Source: Acidobacteriota bacterium
Lineage (GTDB): Bacteria > Acidobacteriota > Terriglobia > UBA7540
NCBI GenBank assembly: GCA_004298155.1
Contig: SCRD01000024.1
Location: 372,001-436,000, forward strand
Reading direction: 5' to 3'
DNA length: 64,000 bases
The position numbers were made by a program, and so were the translations under genes. The notes beneath the pieces were generated by a model, which made no database searches, had not been told where the DNA came from, and saw nothing but the letters and a program-made list of their open reading frames with translations. This document shows, one piece after another, positions 41,810 to 50,825 of this stretch. Each line of letters begins with the position of its first letter. Within the stretch, counting starts at the first letter, position 1.

Positions 41810-43320
41810 TGAGCGGGATCGGGGATCGGCACGGTGGGACTGCGGGCGGGGCACTGACACTCGGGGGCAAGCCGGTCTCGGTAGAGATTCGGCTGGGACG
41901 CGATGCGTCTTGTGCTGCAGTCCAACACTCGGCTTGGATGCTTTTGAACATCCTTAGGCGCCTGGAAGGTGTGGTAAGCGCAGTGCGCATTAACTGTTCG
42001 TCTGCAATCCACGCCATTCCTAAACTCTCACCGCTAATACCGAATGGTGCGGGGTTGGCCGAGGCTCTGCTGGCTGGTGCGAATGCGATCGGGCCGGTGC
42101 GAGAGGGGTTCGCTATTGTCGAACCAAGTGAAAAACGGCCCTCCGATGTCGTGATTAGTGTTGGATTTGAGTTCTGTCATGACGCGGACTTTTGCGCGTC
42201 GGGCGACGGGCTATGTGGTGGGCTTTTTGGCCGCGAGATTACGCCTCCCAATTCCTTCTCTGAGCTGACGATTGGGCCTTATATAAGCGCCTGTCTCGCG
42301 GCCGGCGAGGTATTCCGAATGGTTCGACTAGAGAGCTACGTTCCCGAACGCCAATTTTTCCTGAATGCACTCGATTATTCACATAGTCCCGATCCACTGT
42401 GGAGCGATTTAGATATAAGCGGAGAGTTGCGGTCGGTATTGCTGGTGGGTGTCGGAGCAGTAGGCTCCGCGTTTCTTCACGCCTTATATCCGTTGCCCCT
42501 GCGCGGCACGATCTTCGCGGCCGACAACGATCCAGAGGGTATTGACGAGACGAATCTTGGGCGGTATCCGCTGTTCGGATGGGTTTCTCTGGGCAAGGCG
42601 AAAGCATCGGAGGCCGCTCGCTTGCTGCGCAGTGCGAGCTTCCAAATCCTGCCGCATGACGGAGGTTTTGAGCATTTTTTTGCCGGCAGGGACAAGCCGA
42701 GCATCGTGCTCTCGGTCGTCGATAAGAATGCCGCCCGGCACGCCCTCCAAGAGCAGTACGCACCTCTAATACTCTCTGCATCGACGAATAACCTCCGCGC
42801 GGAGGTGCTGCGCTGCGGTCCGCCTTCGGTCGGTGCGTGTTTGGCCTGCTTCAATCCGCAGGAGAGTCATCAGCGTACCGAGGACGAGATTCGCACGCTC
42901 TTGATAGAGCGTCCCGAGGTTGTGACCCGCCTATGCGAAAAACTTCGCCTCAACCATGACGACGTAGCCGGGTGGATTCATGATCGCAAGTGCGGCGAGA
43001 CAGGTGACCGGCTGATAGAGGAACTAAGGACTGATGATGGTTCAGTTGCCTCGTTCGCTGTCGGGTTTGTATCGGTGCTATCGGGAACGCTGCTCGCAGC
43101 GGAGCTTCTAAAGGTCATGTCGTCCAACGCTGAACCTCTAAACGAAACTGCGAACCGGGCGCTTTTTCAATTTCAAAATCCGCCGGCTGTCACAAACCGA
43201 GCGCATTTTTATGGGCGAGACGAAAATTGCACTGCTTGTTCACAGCAGAGTGTTGGCACAAAAATATGGCGGCGACGTTACGACGAATTTATTGAAACTC
43301 AAAAGACTATCCGGAGGTGA
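41809..43320 (+). CDS. E1-like adenylating enzyme, ThiF fold (503 aa)
   Basis: Residues about 1-190 form an N-terminal domain without a clear nucleotide site. The adenylation domain starts at VLLVGVGAVGSAF (Gly214-Gly219) with ADNDPEGIDETNLGR (Asp239, Asn249, Arg252) and LGKAKASEAA (Lys263). A zinc site is made by CLAC (344-347) and CTAC (474-477). Cys395 (DRKCGETG) is a candidate thioester cysteine. E1-like enzymes activate the modifier C-terminus with ATP. The layout recalls E1s of bacterial ubiquitin-like systems, with an inactive N-terminal half and an active C-terminal half. The stop codon is part of the next gene's ribosome binding site. Confidence 0.85.
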   Translation: MSGIGDRHGGTAGGALTLGGKPVSVEIRLGRDASCAAVQHSAWMLLNILRRLEGVVSAVRINCSSAIHAIPKLSPLIPNGAGLAEALLAGANAIGPVREGFAIVEPSEKRPSDVVISVGFEFCHDADFCASGDGLCGGLFGREITPPNSFSELTIGPYISACLAAGEVFRMVRLESYVPERQFFLNALDYSHSPDPLWSDLDISGELRSVLLVGVGAVGSAFLHALYPLPLRGTIFAADNDPEGIDETNLGRYPLFGWVSLGKAKASEAARLLRSASFQILPHDGGFEHFFAGRDKPSIVLSVVDKNAARHALQEQYAPLILSASTNNLRAEVLRCGPPSVGACLACFNPQESHQRTEDEIRTLLIERPEVVTRLCEKLRLNHDDVAGWIHDRKCGETGDRLIEELRTDDGSVASFAVGFVSVLSGTLLAAELLKVMSSNAEPLNETANRALFQFQNPPAVTNRAHFYGRDENCTACSQQSVGTKIWRRRYDEFIETQKTIRR

Positions 43321-43327
43321 AAATAAG

Positions 43328-43696
43328 ATGGCAAATCTAAAGGAACATGCTGGGTGGGGCTTTGGCTCGGGAATTGTCACATACGCGGTGATGTGCCGTT
43401 ATTACAAGCGGCCATTTGACTTTGGCGAGATGTTGGTGTGCGCCGTCGTCGCCACAGTGACTGGGCTGGTACCAGACGTTGTTGAGCCTGCGCTGGACCC
43501 GAATCACCGCAGCTTTGCCCACAGCGTTACGGCAGGTTCGGGGATTGTAGGCCTTGCCATGAGTTCATGTGGGGTGGAAAACAAGAATTGGGACGAGTGG
43601 TACAAAATATTAGGGGCGGCTGCGACTGCCGGCTACATCAGTCACTTGGTCCTGGATGGCTGCACACCTCGTGGTTTGCCGCTGCTGAGTAAATGA
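43328..43696 (+). CDS. DUF457 membrane protein (YdjM-like) (122 aa)
   Basis: The sequence has GLVPDVVEPALDPNHRSFAH (His-rich metal-binding region), a membrane segment, and SHLVLDGCTPRGLPLL, matching the DUF457 or YdjM family of predicted membrane-bound metal-dependent hydrolases. The ATG at 43328 has GGAGGTGA upstream, and that sequence overlaps the E1 stop, so it belongs to the same operon. Its presence at the end of the ubiquitin-like operon is unusual and suggests action at or protection of the membrane, which is inference. Confidence 0.75.
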   Translation: MANLKEHAGWGFGSGIVTYAVMCRYYKRPFDFGEMLVCAVVATVTGLVPDVVEPALDPNHRSFAHSVTAGSGIVGLAMSSCGVENKNWDEWYKILGAAATAGYISHLVLDGCTPRGLPLLSK

Positions 43697-45025
43697 AACG
43701 GGCGAATTCTGTGCCGCGCGGACTCGCTGGGAATTGTGCACCCACAGTTTTCGAAGGTGCTCGAGTCGTACGACCATGCCAAGTGTGCCCAAAGATCTTG
43801 TCTCACTGAAGGGGTTCACCCCAAACTGGGGGAACGTTAAGGGAACGATAAGCGCCGAACACCCCTAAAAACCGAGCTTCTGACCGAAGACTAGGCTAAG
43901 CGAGCCAACAAGATAGCATGTTTTGGGTTAGCTGGCAGTCATGAGGTCGAGGGTTCGAACCCCTCCAGGTCCACCAACTATTTTAGGATCAGATAGCAAT
44001 CGTCATAATTAGCCCCTACGATCAATACGATTTAGACCGCAAATTGAGCCAACCAGAAACGAATCTTTACTGAATACAAACGACTTAGCACCAAGAGCGG
44101 GCACATAACGAGGAGTCATGCGTGCTGGTTTCGAGACTCCGGTCGTTGGGAACTAAATTGATGAAGAAGAAAAAGGTGCCGCTCTTAATCTCTTCCGGCG
44201 AGTTTCCCAAATGTGCCAAACTGTGCCAAAACCCCTCCAGCGAAGGCACGAAGCCGGGCAGCACTCTGGACGAGACCCGATCACTGGCACTGGTCCGTTG
44301 CCTGAGGAGATGCTCATTGGGAGAAGACTATTGGGAGTCAGACTTGGCAGTGTGCGACCGAAGCCAAGGTTGTAGTTACTTGCCGGGTCTGTTTTCCTAC
44401 AGGAATTTCTCTGTTCCACCAAGCTCGTTGAAAGAAGACACGTGACGAAGCAGCACAATTCTTCTTTGTCCGATGGCAAACGTGAGGCTTTGCCAGTTTC
44501 AGGTTAGGAACTACAGGTCAAAGGTGGAACCAAGGTAGTCTTCGATTTGCCACCGATACGCCCGGAACCGCCTGCCAGCCAAATCCAAACCGCACACCCG
44601 AACGATTGGTCACGCAATCCACGGGGCAGTCGCCATAACCGCAATACTTGACAATGGTCACTTTCAATAGTTCGGAACGGAGATATATCCCGGCCGCAAT
44701 CATGGATTTGTTCGATGAACGCGCGTGTGTGTCGGCACCAAATCACTAATATGTATCGTCAGCAAGCTGCCCGCATGGCCGGGTGCCCCAATGCTGATGA
44801 CCGTCTTAACAAGAGCATGTGATGCCAGTCACTGTCCCAGGGCCTGAGGACGCACTAATATAGGGATGAGGCAAAGGTAGAGTGCGTGAGGAGGGGAGCG
44901 GTGACGGGGCAAGTGATGAACAGTCGCGCACGTACTTGGGTGCAAGAGCAAGTCAGGAAACCCCTATCCTTCATTCGCCCAACAACACCCGTCTGCATCG
45001 TGTCTCAGCATGACGTGACAAAGGC
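43697..45025. other. Long intergenic region at the island edge
   Basis: No credible gene in 1.3 kb. It contains the tRNA 3' fragment at 43,949-43,976 and two TGTGCCAAA repeats near 44,210-44,230. Open frames here (such as 44,122-44,445) have no family resemblance. It looks like junction DNA between the island and chromosome. Confidence 0.55.
43949..43976 (+). other. tRNA 3' fragment, candidate attachment-site scar
   Basis: GAGGG, a TTCGAAC loop and CCCTC form a perfect T arm. They are followed by CAGGTCC, A and an encoded CCA, an acceptor end. No matching 5' acceptor, D arm or anticodon arm is present upstream, so this is not a complete tRNA. Such a 3' end is what a tRNA-integrating element leaves at its far boundary. 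Confidence 0.65.
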
Positions 45026-46171
45026 ATGCTTGTGTTGAACGGAATTCTCAAGCTTTCGTATAAGCTGTTAGTGAATGACAAGCCGAAGTTCTTGGCTTTA
45101 CTGGTGGGGATCGCATTCGCCGTTTTTCTGATGATGCTTGTCACCTCGACGTTTTACGGCATCCTCACCCATTCTTCAGCAACGGTCATTAACATCGGCG
45201 CTCCAATATGGGTTATGGACCCATCCGTCGAAACTCCTGCGGATGCCATTGGAATGCCAGACCATGTTCTCGACGTTGTTCGAAGCATGCCGGAGGTAAA
45301 GTACGCTGTCCCACTTTACTCCGGAGTCGCCCTCGTCAAATTGCCGGATGGGACTTTTCAGTCTGCAATGGTTATCGGTCTGGACGATACCAGTCTGGTT
45401 GGAAGACCGGAGCTTATCGACGGAAACATCGACAATATCTATGCTGAAAACGGATTTATTGCGGTCGACGACGTCGCCTTCCCTAAGCTCGGGAATCCTC
45501 ATATCGGTTCGGAACTTGAATTGAATGACCACCGTTGCGTTATCGTCGGAATCGCTAAAGTCTCAACCTCCACGCTCTTCGGCCAACCAACTTTATACAC
45601 GACTTATCAAAGGGCCATCCATTACCTTCCCAACCCGCGCTACACCACCTCCTATGTTCTGGTTCAGCCGAAAAGCCCGGCTGATATCGCTGAAATCAAG
45701 CGTCAAGTGAAGGCACTCGGTTACGTGGCACTGACAAAGAATGAGTTTATCGGACGGACCGCCGAGTATTATGTCTATCACACGGGAGTTGGCATGAACA
45801 TGCTAATCATGACGGTGATGAGCTTCATCGTCGGCCTCTCGATCTCCGGGCAAACGTTTTACACATTCATTCTGGAAAACCTCGACAGATTTGGCGCGCT
45901 GAAAGCCATTGGCAGCAAGAGACGGGACCTGATTGGGATGATTTTCTTCCAGGCCGTCCTTACGTCGTTGACGGGCTACGGGCTGGGTATTGGTTCTTGC
46001 ACAGCGCTAATCGCATTCGCGAAATACAAGATCCCTGAGTACTTCGGGATGATCACGTACCTCAATATTATTCTCCCCTTCGTGATGATTCTGATCATCA
46101 CATGCGTCTCCAGCTATTTTGGAGTTCGCAGAGTACTCCAGATTGAACCCTTCGGAATTTTCCGGGGATAA
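45026..46171 (+). CDS. ABC transporter permease, DevC/MacB-type (381 aa)
   Basis: Four membrane segments: FLALLVGIAFAVFLMMLV (about 23-40), then a large periplasmic domain (45-250), and three C-terminal helices from GVGMNMLIMTVMSFIVGLSI. This FtsX-type layout fits DevC permeases of exporters with an HlyD-type adaptor. A conserved cytosolic loop FGALKAIGSKRRDLI contacts the ATPase. AAAGG lies before the ATG. It begins a four-gene operon (permease, ATPase, adaptor, outer-membrane factor). Confidence 0.85.
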   Translation: MLVLNGILKLSYKLLVNDKPKFLALLVGIAFAVFLMMLVTSTFYGILTHSSATVINIGAPIWVMDPSVETPADAIGMPDHVLDVVRSMPEVKYAVPLYSGVALVKLPDGTFQSAMVIGLDDTSLVGRPELIDGNIDNIYAENGFIAVDDVAFPKLGNPHIGSELELNDHRCVIVGIAKVSTSTLFGQPTLYTTYQRAIHYLPNPRYTTSYVLVQPKSPADIAEIKRQVKALGYVALTKNEFIGRTAEYYVYHTGVGMNMLIMTVMSFIVGLSISGQTFYTFILENLDRFGALKAIGSKRRDLIGMIFFQAVLTSLTGYGLGIGSCTALIAFAKYKIPEYFGMITYLNIILPFVMILIITCVSSYFGVRRVLQIEPFGIFRG

Positions 46172-46172
46172 C

Positions 46173-46871
46173 ATGCTTGACCCGGCGATCAAAGCAAAGG
46201 GACTTGTGAAATGGTTCGGTGAGGCGGCAAAGACGGTTGCGCTGAATGGAGTTACTCTTGACGCCTATTTCGGCCAGATGCTTTATGTGATCGGCCCATC
46301 CGGGTGCGGAAAAACAACATTGTTGAGCGTTCTTTCTGGAATTCTTCGACCAAATTCGGGGAAAGTGCTTGTCGAAGGTACAGACATCTGGAAGTTCGAC
46401 ACCGACAATCTTGCTGAATTCCGGCTGAACAGGATCGGATTCGTGTTCCAGGACTTTCATCTTTTCCCTCGGCTTACCACCGCGGAGAACGTGGCAATTC
46501 CCCTGATACTGAAGAAGAAGCCCTGGGAAGAGGCCATGAGTGAAGCGATGAAGTATCTGCACTTCGTGGGGCTGGAGAACCGGGCGGACCTGCATCCGTT
46601 GACGCTCAGCGGGGGAGAGCAGCAGCGGGTGGCGATTGCGCGCGCCATGGTCAGCCAGCCCGACATCCTGATTATGGATGAGCCTACCGCATCTCTGGAT
46701 GGTGACACAGGGCGCACGATTGTGAATTTTGTGCACACCCATCTTCTCAATGAAAATCGCTGCATCGTGATCGTCACGCACGACAACAGAATCTACGAAT
46801 TTGCCGACCGAATCCTGTACATGGAGGACGGCAGGTTAATCGGCATGGAAGCAGACGAACATGAGGCGTAA
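46173..46871 (+). CDS. ABC transporter ATP-binding protein, DevA/LolD-like (232 aa)
   Basis: Walker A is GPSGCGKTTLL, the signature is LSGGEQQRVAIARAM, and Walker B is ILIMDEPTASLD. A Q-loop (VFQDFHLFPRL) and an H-loop (IVTHD) are present. It powers the permease encoded one base upstream and overlaps the HlyD gene by 11 bp. The ATG at 46173 is preferred over 46119, which lies in the permease end. Confidence 0.9.
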   Translation: MLDPAIKAKGLVKWFGEAAKTVALNGVTLDAYFGQMLYVIGPSGCGKTTLLSVLSGILRPNSGKVLVEGTDIWKFDTDNLAEFRLNRIGFVFQDFHLFPRLTTAENVAIPLILKKKPWEEAMSEAMKYLHFVGLENRADLHPLTLSGGEQQRVAIARAMVSQPDILIMDEPTASLDGDTGRTIVNFVHTHLLNENRCIVIVTHDNRIYEFADRILYMEDGRLIGMEADEHEA

Positions 46872-47943
46872 GCTTCTGTTTGCACTCTCGGCTTTGGGCC
46901 TGCTGGCGGGTTTCGTTGCAGCGTACATGTTCAGCCTGCAAAGGCCAGCCCTGCCACCCGTGTTCACACCCGCGACCAGTCCTTACGCGATGGGCATCTA
47001 CGCGGACGGCATTGTGGAAAGCGAACAATCCAACGGGAAAAACATCAATGTTTATCCCGAAGTGGCTGGAACCGTTAAGCGGATCTTCGCGGCAGAAGGG
47101 CAGACTATCCAAGAGGGTATGCCCCTTCTTCTTATTGAGGATTCTGTTCAACGTGCAATCGTCAGCCAGCGGCTGTCGGAAGCGCAGGCCGCCCATACGC
47201 TTCTTCAACAGTTGAAGGCAGAGCCGCGAAAAGAAACACTCGATGTTGCCGACGCTCAGTTGAAGTCGGCACAGGCCAGACTCAAGACCGCGGAAGACAC
47301 GCTTGAAAAACAGAAGGCAGCCTATGAAATCAATCCGAAATCAGTCAGTAAAGATGCTTTTGACAACGCTATGAATTCCGCCGCCGTGGCCCAAGCCAAT
47401 CTTCAAGTGGCAGAAAGGCAATATTACCTGACCAAGGCTGGAGCGTGGTCCTACGACATCCGAAACCAGGAACGCCAGTACAACGCCTTGAACCACTCAT
47501 ATCTTTCCTCACGGGCGTTACTTTCCAAATACACCCTGCGGGCCCCTACCGATAGCATCATTCTATCGATTAATACAGCCGTCGGCAGCTATATTTCTCC
47601 ACAGGGAGCATACGATACGTATACCCAGGGATTTGTTCCGGTTTTGGTTCTGGGAACTCCCCAGTCTTCCCTCCACGTCCGTTGCTATATTGATGAAATA
47701 CTGGTGCCGCGACTTCCGCCCCCTTCCCGGATGAAGGCGCAGATGTCAAGGCGGGGGTCAAATATGCGAGTCCGGCTCGACTATGTAAGAACACAGCCGT
47801 ACGTGTCCCCCAAAATTGAACTCTCCAACCAAAGAATCGAGCGGGTGGATGTCAGGGTGCTGACGATCATATTCAAAGTTCACAAGCCCCAGGACAGCAA
47901 TCTCTATCCAGGTGAGTTGGTCGATGTGCACATTGGCGAGTAG
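46861..47943 (+). CDS. HlyD/DevB-type membrane fusion protein (360 aa)
   Basis: An N-terminal membrane segment (LLFALSALGLLAGFVAAYMF) is followed by a biotinyl-lipoyl half (INVYPEVAGTVKRIFAAEG), a coiled-coil hairpin (about 95-200, LSEAQAAHTLLQQLKAEPRK), and the other half (LLSKYTLRAPTDSIILSIN). It links the inner-membrane ABC transporter to the outer-membrane channel encoded next. The substrate is unknown. Confidence 0.85.
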   Translation: MRRKLLFALSALGLLAGFVAAYMFSLQRPALPPVFTPATSPYAMGIYADGIVESEQSNGKNINVYPEVAGTVKRIFAAEGQTIQEGMPLLLIEDSVQRAIVSQRLSEAQAAHTLLQQLKAEPRKETLDVADAQLKSAQARLKTAEDTLEKQKAAYEINPKSVSKDAFDNAMNSAAVAQANLQVAERQYYLTKAGAWSYDIRNQERQYNALNHSYLSSRALLSKYTLRAPTDSIILSINTAVGSYISPQGAYDTYTQGFVPVLVLGTPQSSLHVRCYIDEILVPRLPPPSRMKAQMSRRGSNMRVRLDYVRTQPYVSPKIELSNQRIERVDVRVLTIIFKVHKPQDSNLYPGELVDVHIGE

Positions 47944-48010
47944 AGAAGACGCTGCGCAATGGATAACCGCCCGGGAGTCTGCCTCCCGGCATCGCCGAGA
48001 CAGCGGCCCG

Positions 48011-49570
48011 ATGGCGCCAAGGATGGAAGTTGGCAAGGCCCTACGAGTGCGCTTCACATGTCCTGCCGCAGCAGTGCTCGCATTTCTCGCACTGCCTCTG
48101 GCCGGATGCCATGTCGCCCCGCCATATGTGAAACCGAAAATCGAGATCCCGCCATCATATAAGGAACTTCGATCTCCGAGTTCTCAGGCTTTGCCTTTGT
48201 GGAAACAATCTGAACCGAAAGACGACGCCGTCCGGACCAGTTGGTGGGAAGTATTCAATGATACTGAACTGAATGAGCTGCAAGAGAAGGTCAACATCTC
48301 AAACCAGAATATCTCAGCCGCGGCAGCAAGTTATCTTGCGGCGCGAGCATCGATCCGCGAAGCGCGCTCACATTACTACCCAACCCTCACCGTGGACAGT
48401 TCAATCATAAACTCGCGCCCCTCACCGGGACAGTTCGGGGGCCTGAGAGCAACAGGCTTATCCAACGCCACTCTGAGTGTTACCTCTTACACAAATTACT
48501 CACTTCCCGCAATGGCATCATGGGAGCCGGATCTCTGGAATCGCGTGCGCCTTTCTACGAGGAAAAGCTACCTTGCAGCCCAGGTGAGTGCAGCGGACCT
48601 TGAGAACGTCCGCCTAGCCACCCACGCCGAGCTCGCTGTTACGTATTACGAGTTGTGTGGGCAGGATGCGCTGAAGGAATTGCTCGACTCCACCGTAGCC
48701 AGCTACCGTGAGGCTCTTGAACTGGTTCGGGCACAAAATCGGGCAGGGGTTTCAAACGAGGAGGCTGTCGCCTCGGCTGAAACCCAGCTTCGGGCCGCTG
48801 AGGCGCAGCGGACAAAGATCGGCGTGCTACGCGCTCAATACGAGCACGCCATCGCGCTTCTGATCGGGAAACCCTCCTCGGAATTTGCGCTGTCGCCCCG
48901 GCTTCTAAAAGCAAACCCTCCACAGACTCCCGTGGGGATTCCTTCGGATCTGCTTGAACGCCGCCCCGACGTGGCCGCAGCCGAACGCGCTGTGGCCCAG
49001 GCGAACGCGCAGATCGGGCTAGCGAGAACAGCCTTTTTCCCCAGCCTGTTCCTGGGTGTTTCAGGCGGCTTCGGCAATCCTTCGATCTCGGACTGGTTTA
49101 CCTGGCCGGCCCGCTTTTGGTCTGTTGGTCCTGCGATGGCGCATACGCTTATTGACGGAGGGGCACGAAGGGCAATCGCCGACCAGGCTCGGGCTGCATA
49201 TGAGCAAGCAGTTGCAAACTATCAACAGATTGTGCTCACGGCTTTCCAGCAGGTGGAGGATGGCCTCTCGGCTTTGAGAATTCTTTCCCTCGCAGTCGAT
49301 CAGCAGGATGCTGCAGTTCGAGCTGCCGAGCGAAACTTCGAAGCAGCGATGATCCGCTATAAGGCAGGGCTCGATCCCTATCTCAATGTCATCAATGCTC
49401 AGATTCTGCTGCTGAATATCCAGCAGAATGCGGTCGCGTTTCGCGCGGAACGGATGGTGGCAAGCGTCCAATTGATCAAAGCCTTGGGGGGAAGTTGGAA
49501 TCGTTCCGAAATTCCCTCCCCGCAGGAACTGAGAGCTAAACCCTCCCGTGATTCAAGTCCCGTCAAATAG
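48011..49570 (+). CDS. TolC/OprM-family outer-membrane efflux lipoprotein (519 aa)
   Basis: The lipobox LPLAGC puts a lipidated Cys at position 33. The body has two repeat halves of outer-membrane efflux proteins; diagnostic strings are ATHAELAVTYYELCGQDAL, LLERRPDVAAAERAVAQAN and AFQQVEDGLSALRIL. It completes a tripartite ABC exporter with the preceding three genes. The start at 48011 is uncertain because no strong ribosome binding site is present; another ATG lies at 48023. Confidence 0.85.
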   Translation: MAPRMEVGKALRVRFTCPAAAVLAFLALPLAGCHVAPPYVKPKIEIPPSYKELRSPSSQALPLWKQSEPKDDAVRTSWWEVFNDTELNELQEKVNISNQNISAAAASYLAARASIREARSHYYPTLTVDSSIINSRPSPGQFGGLRATGLSNATLSVTSYTNYSLPAMASWEPDLWNRVRLSTRKSYLAAQVSAADLENVRLATHAELAVTYYELCGQDALKELLDSTVASYREALELVRAQNRAGVSNEEAVASAETQLRAAEAQRTKIGVLRAQYEHAIALLIGKPSSEFALSPRLLKANPPQTPVGIPSDLLERRPDVAAAERAVAQANAQIGLARTAFFPSLFLGVSGGFGNPSISDWFTWPARFWSVGPAMAHTLIDGGARRAIADQARAAYEQAVANYQQIVLTAFQQVEDGLSALRILSLAVDQQDAAVRAAERNFEAAMIRYKAGLDPYLNVINAQILLLNIQQNAVAFRAERMVASVQLIKALGGSWNRSEIPSPQELRAKPSRDSSPVK

Positions 49571-49872
49571 GGCCGCCTTGACCTGACACAGTGACACGTG
49601 ACAGCAGTGGTTCAATGCCATACCTCAATGCCCTGCTGATAGGAAAGATGAAACGCACCTGCAATCGAACCCACGTGAATCAAGAGTCGTCACGCCTCCG
49701 CGCAGCCGCAGAGGCAGACCCGTCCCGGCTTCTTTGTATCATGTATCCCACGACGATCGGCAAGTAAACTTCCAAGCCAGCAACTTGATCAAAGAGGGGA
49801 CTCTATCCACGCACAGGGAAACGATCTCATCGTCAGGCGATCTTTCCTGGTTTCATGGCCGGCCTATTGACC
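49571..49872. other. Intergenic region, nothing seen
   Basis: Convergent region between the exporter operon and a hydrolase gene. No hairpin or open frame that I can support. Confidence 0.4.
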
Positions 49873-50757
49873 TCACAGCGTTCGGGCTTGTCGCTTGAAC
49901 TCCTCAACCGACAATTCAAGGAGCCGATTGAAGACAGCCGGTGCTTCCAACATCACGAAATGGCCTACCCCCCGTACGATCTTGGCATTGGAGTAAGGTG
50001 GGTAATGCTTGTTAATCTCTTCCGCGGTGGGCTGTAAGTCCGAATTGATAAACACGAGAGGCGCCTCGATCTTCTGGATTGCCCGTATCAGGCAATTGTC
50101 GATATTGCCCCAAAACGCAAGCTCCCCGTCAGCCCCGGTGGCCGCTCCGAGACCGACCTCAGGCGGGCGAGCGGACATATGTGCCACGACCCATTCTACG
50201 AGCTTTGGATCCGATTTTGGGGTGAAGATGGTTCGCACCCAGTTACTCACCGCTTCAGCGAAGTTGACCCGAAAAGGGGCAATGAATTCGTCCATTTCCT
50301 TTTGAGTGTGTGTTTCTTCTAGGTTAAAAAATTGATCAACCGTCACCAGACCAATGACTTGACACAGTATCCTAGGTGCAGCCCTTAAAATGACTGTTCC
50401 TCCCATCGAATGGCCGATGAGAGCAACTTGTTTCAAGCTGAGCTTTGCAGCCAGTGCGGCCACATCGTTTGCGAACGCATCCATCGTCCAAGCTTTTCGG
50501 CTGAGGCCGGACTCGCCGTGGCCCGCAAGGTCAATGGCCACCACCCGATATCCTTTCGCAAAGTAAGGTAGTTGTTCGCGCCAATAGGTCCGGTCACAGC
50601 ACCATCCATGAACAAAAATCAGTGTCGGTTCTCCCTGGCCCATGGACTCGTACCGTATTTGAACACCATCGACGGAGACCGCCGTTCCGACTTCGGGCGC
50701 CGGCTCATCAGTCTCGAGGAAATACTTGCTGATCGCTGATTTGAATTTGCTTGTCAC
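49873..50757 (-). CDS. Alpha/beta-hydrolase fold protein (294 aa)
   Basis: TLIFVHGWCCD is the oxyanion-hole region, Ser117 sits in the nucleophile elbow IGHSMGG, and the terminal GVGHFVMLE supplies the His. It resembles haloperoxidase, esterase and epoxide-hydrolase-like enzymes; the substrate cannot be read from sequence. No signal peptide, so it is cytosolic. The gene upstream at 50826 encodes a related hydrolase in the same direction. Confidence 0.85.
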   Translation of the reverse strand: MTSKFKSAISKYFLETDEPAPEVGTAVSVDGVQIRYESMGQGEPTLIFVHGWCCDRTYWREQLPYFAKGYRVVAIDLAGHGESGLSRKAWTMDAFANDVAALAAKLSLKQVALIGHSMGGTVILRAAPRILCQVIGLVTVDQFFNLEETHTQKEMDEFIAPFRVNFAEAVSNWVRTIFTPKSDPKLVEWVVAHMSARPPEVGLGAATGADGELAFWGNIDNCLIRAIQKIEAPLVFINSDLQPTAEEINKHYPPYSNAKIVRGVGHFVMLEAPAVFNRLLELSVEEFKRQARTL

Positions 50758-50825
50758 CGCAATCCCTCCCCATCCGAGAAAATCGATTTCTTTGCAAACG
50801 CCTTCCTGTAATAGAGGGTCAGTAA

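Noticed and set aside
41809-43320. PRTRC system (ParB-related, ThiF-related cassette)
   Set aside because: The ThiF-like gene sits over 31 kb from parB, and its direct neighbours are modifier, E2-like and JAMM genes.
43890-43976. A complete tRNA gene
   Set aside because: Only the T arm, acceptor 3' strand and CCA are there. No 5' acceptor partner, D arm or anticodon arm fits upstream.
44122-44445. Integrase or transposase remnant at the island edge
   Set aside because: The open frame has no tyrosine-recombinase or DDE residues and looks random.
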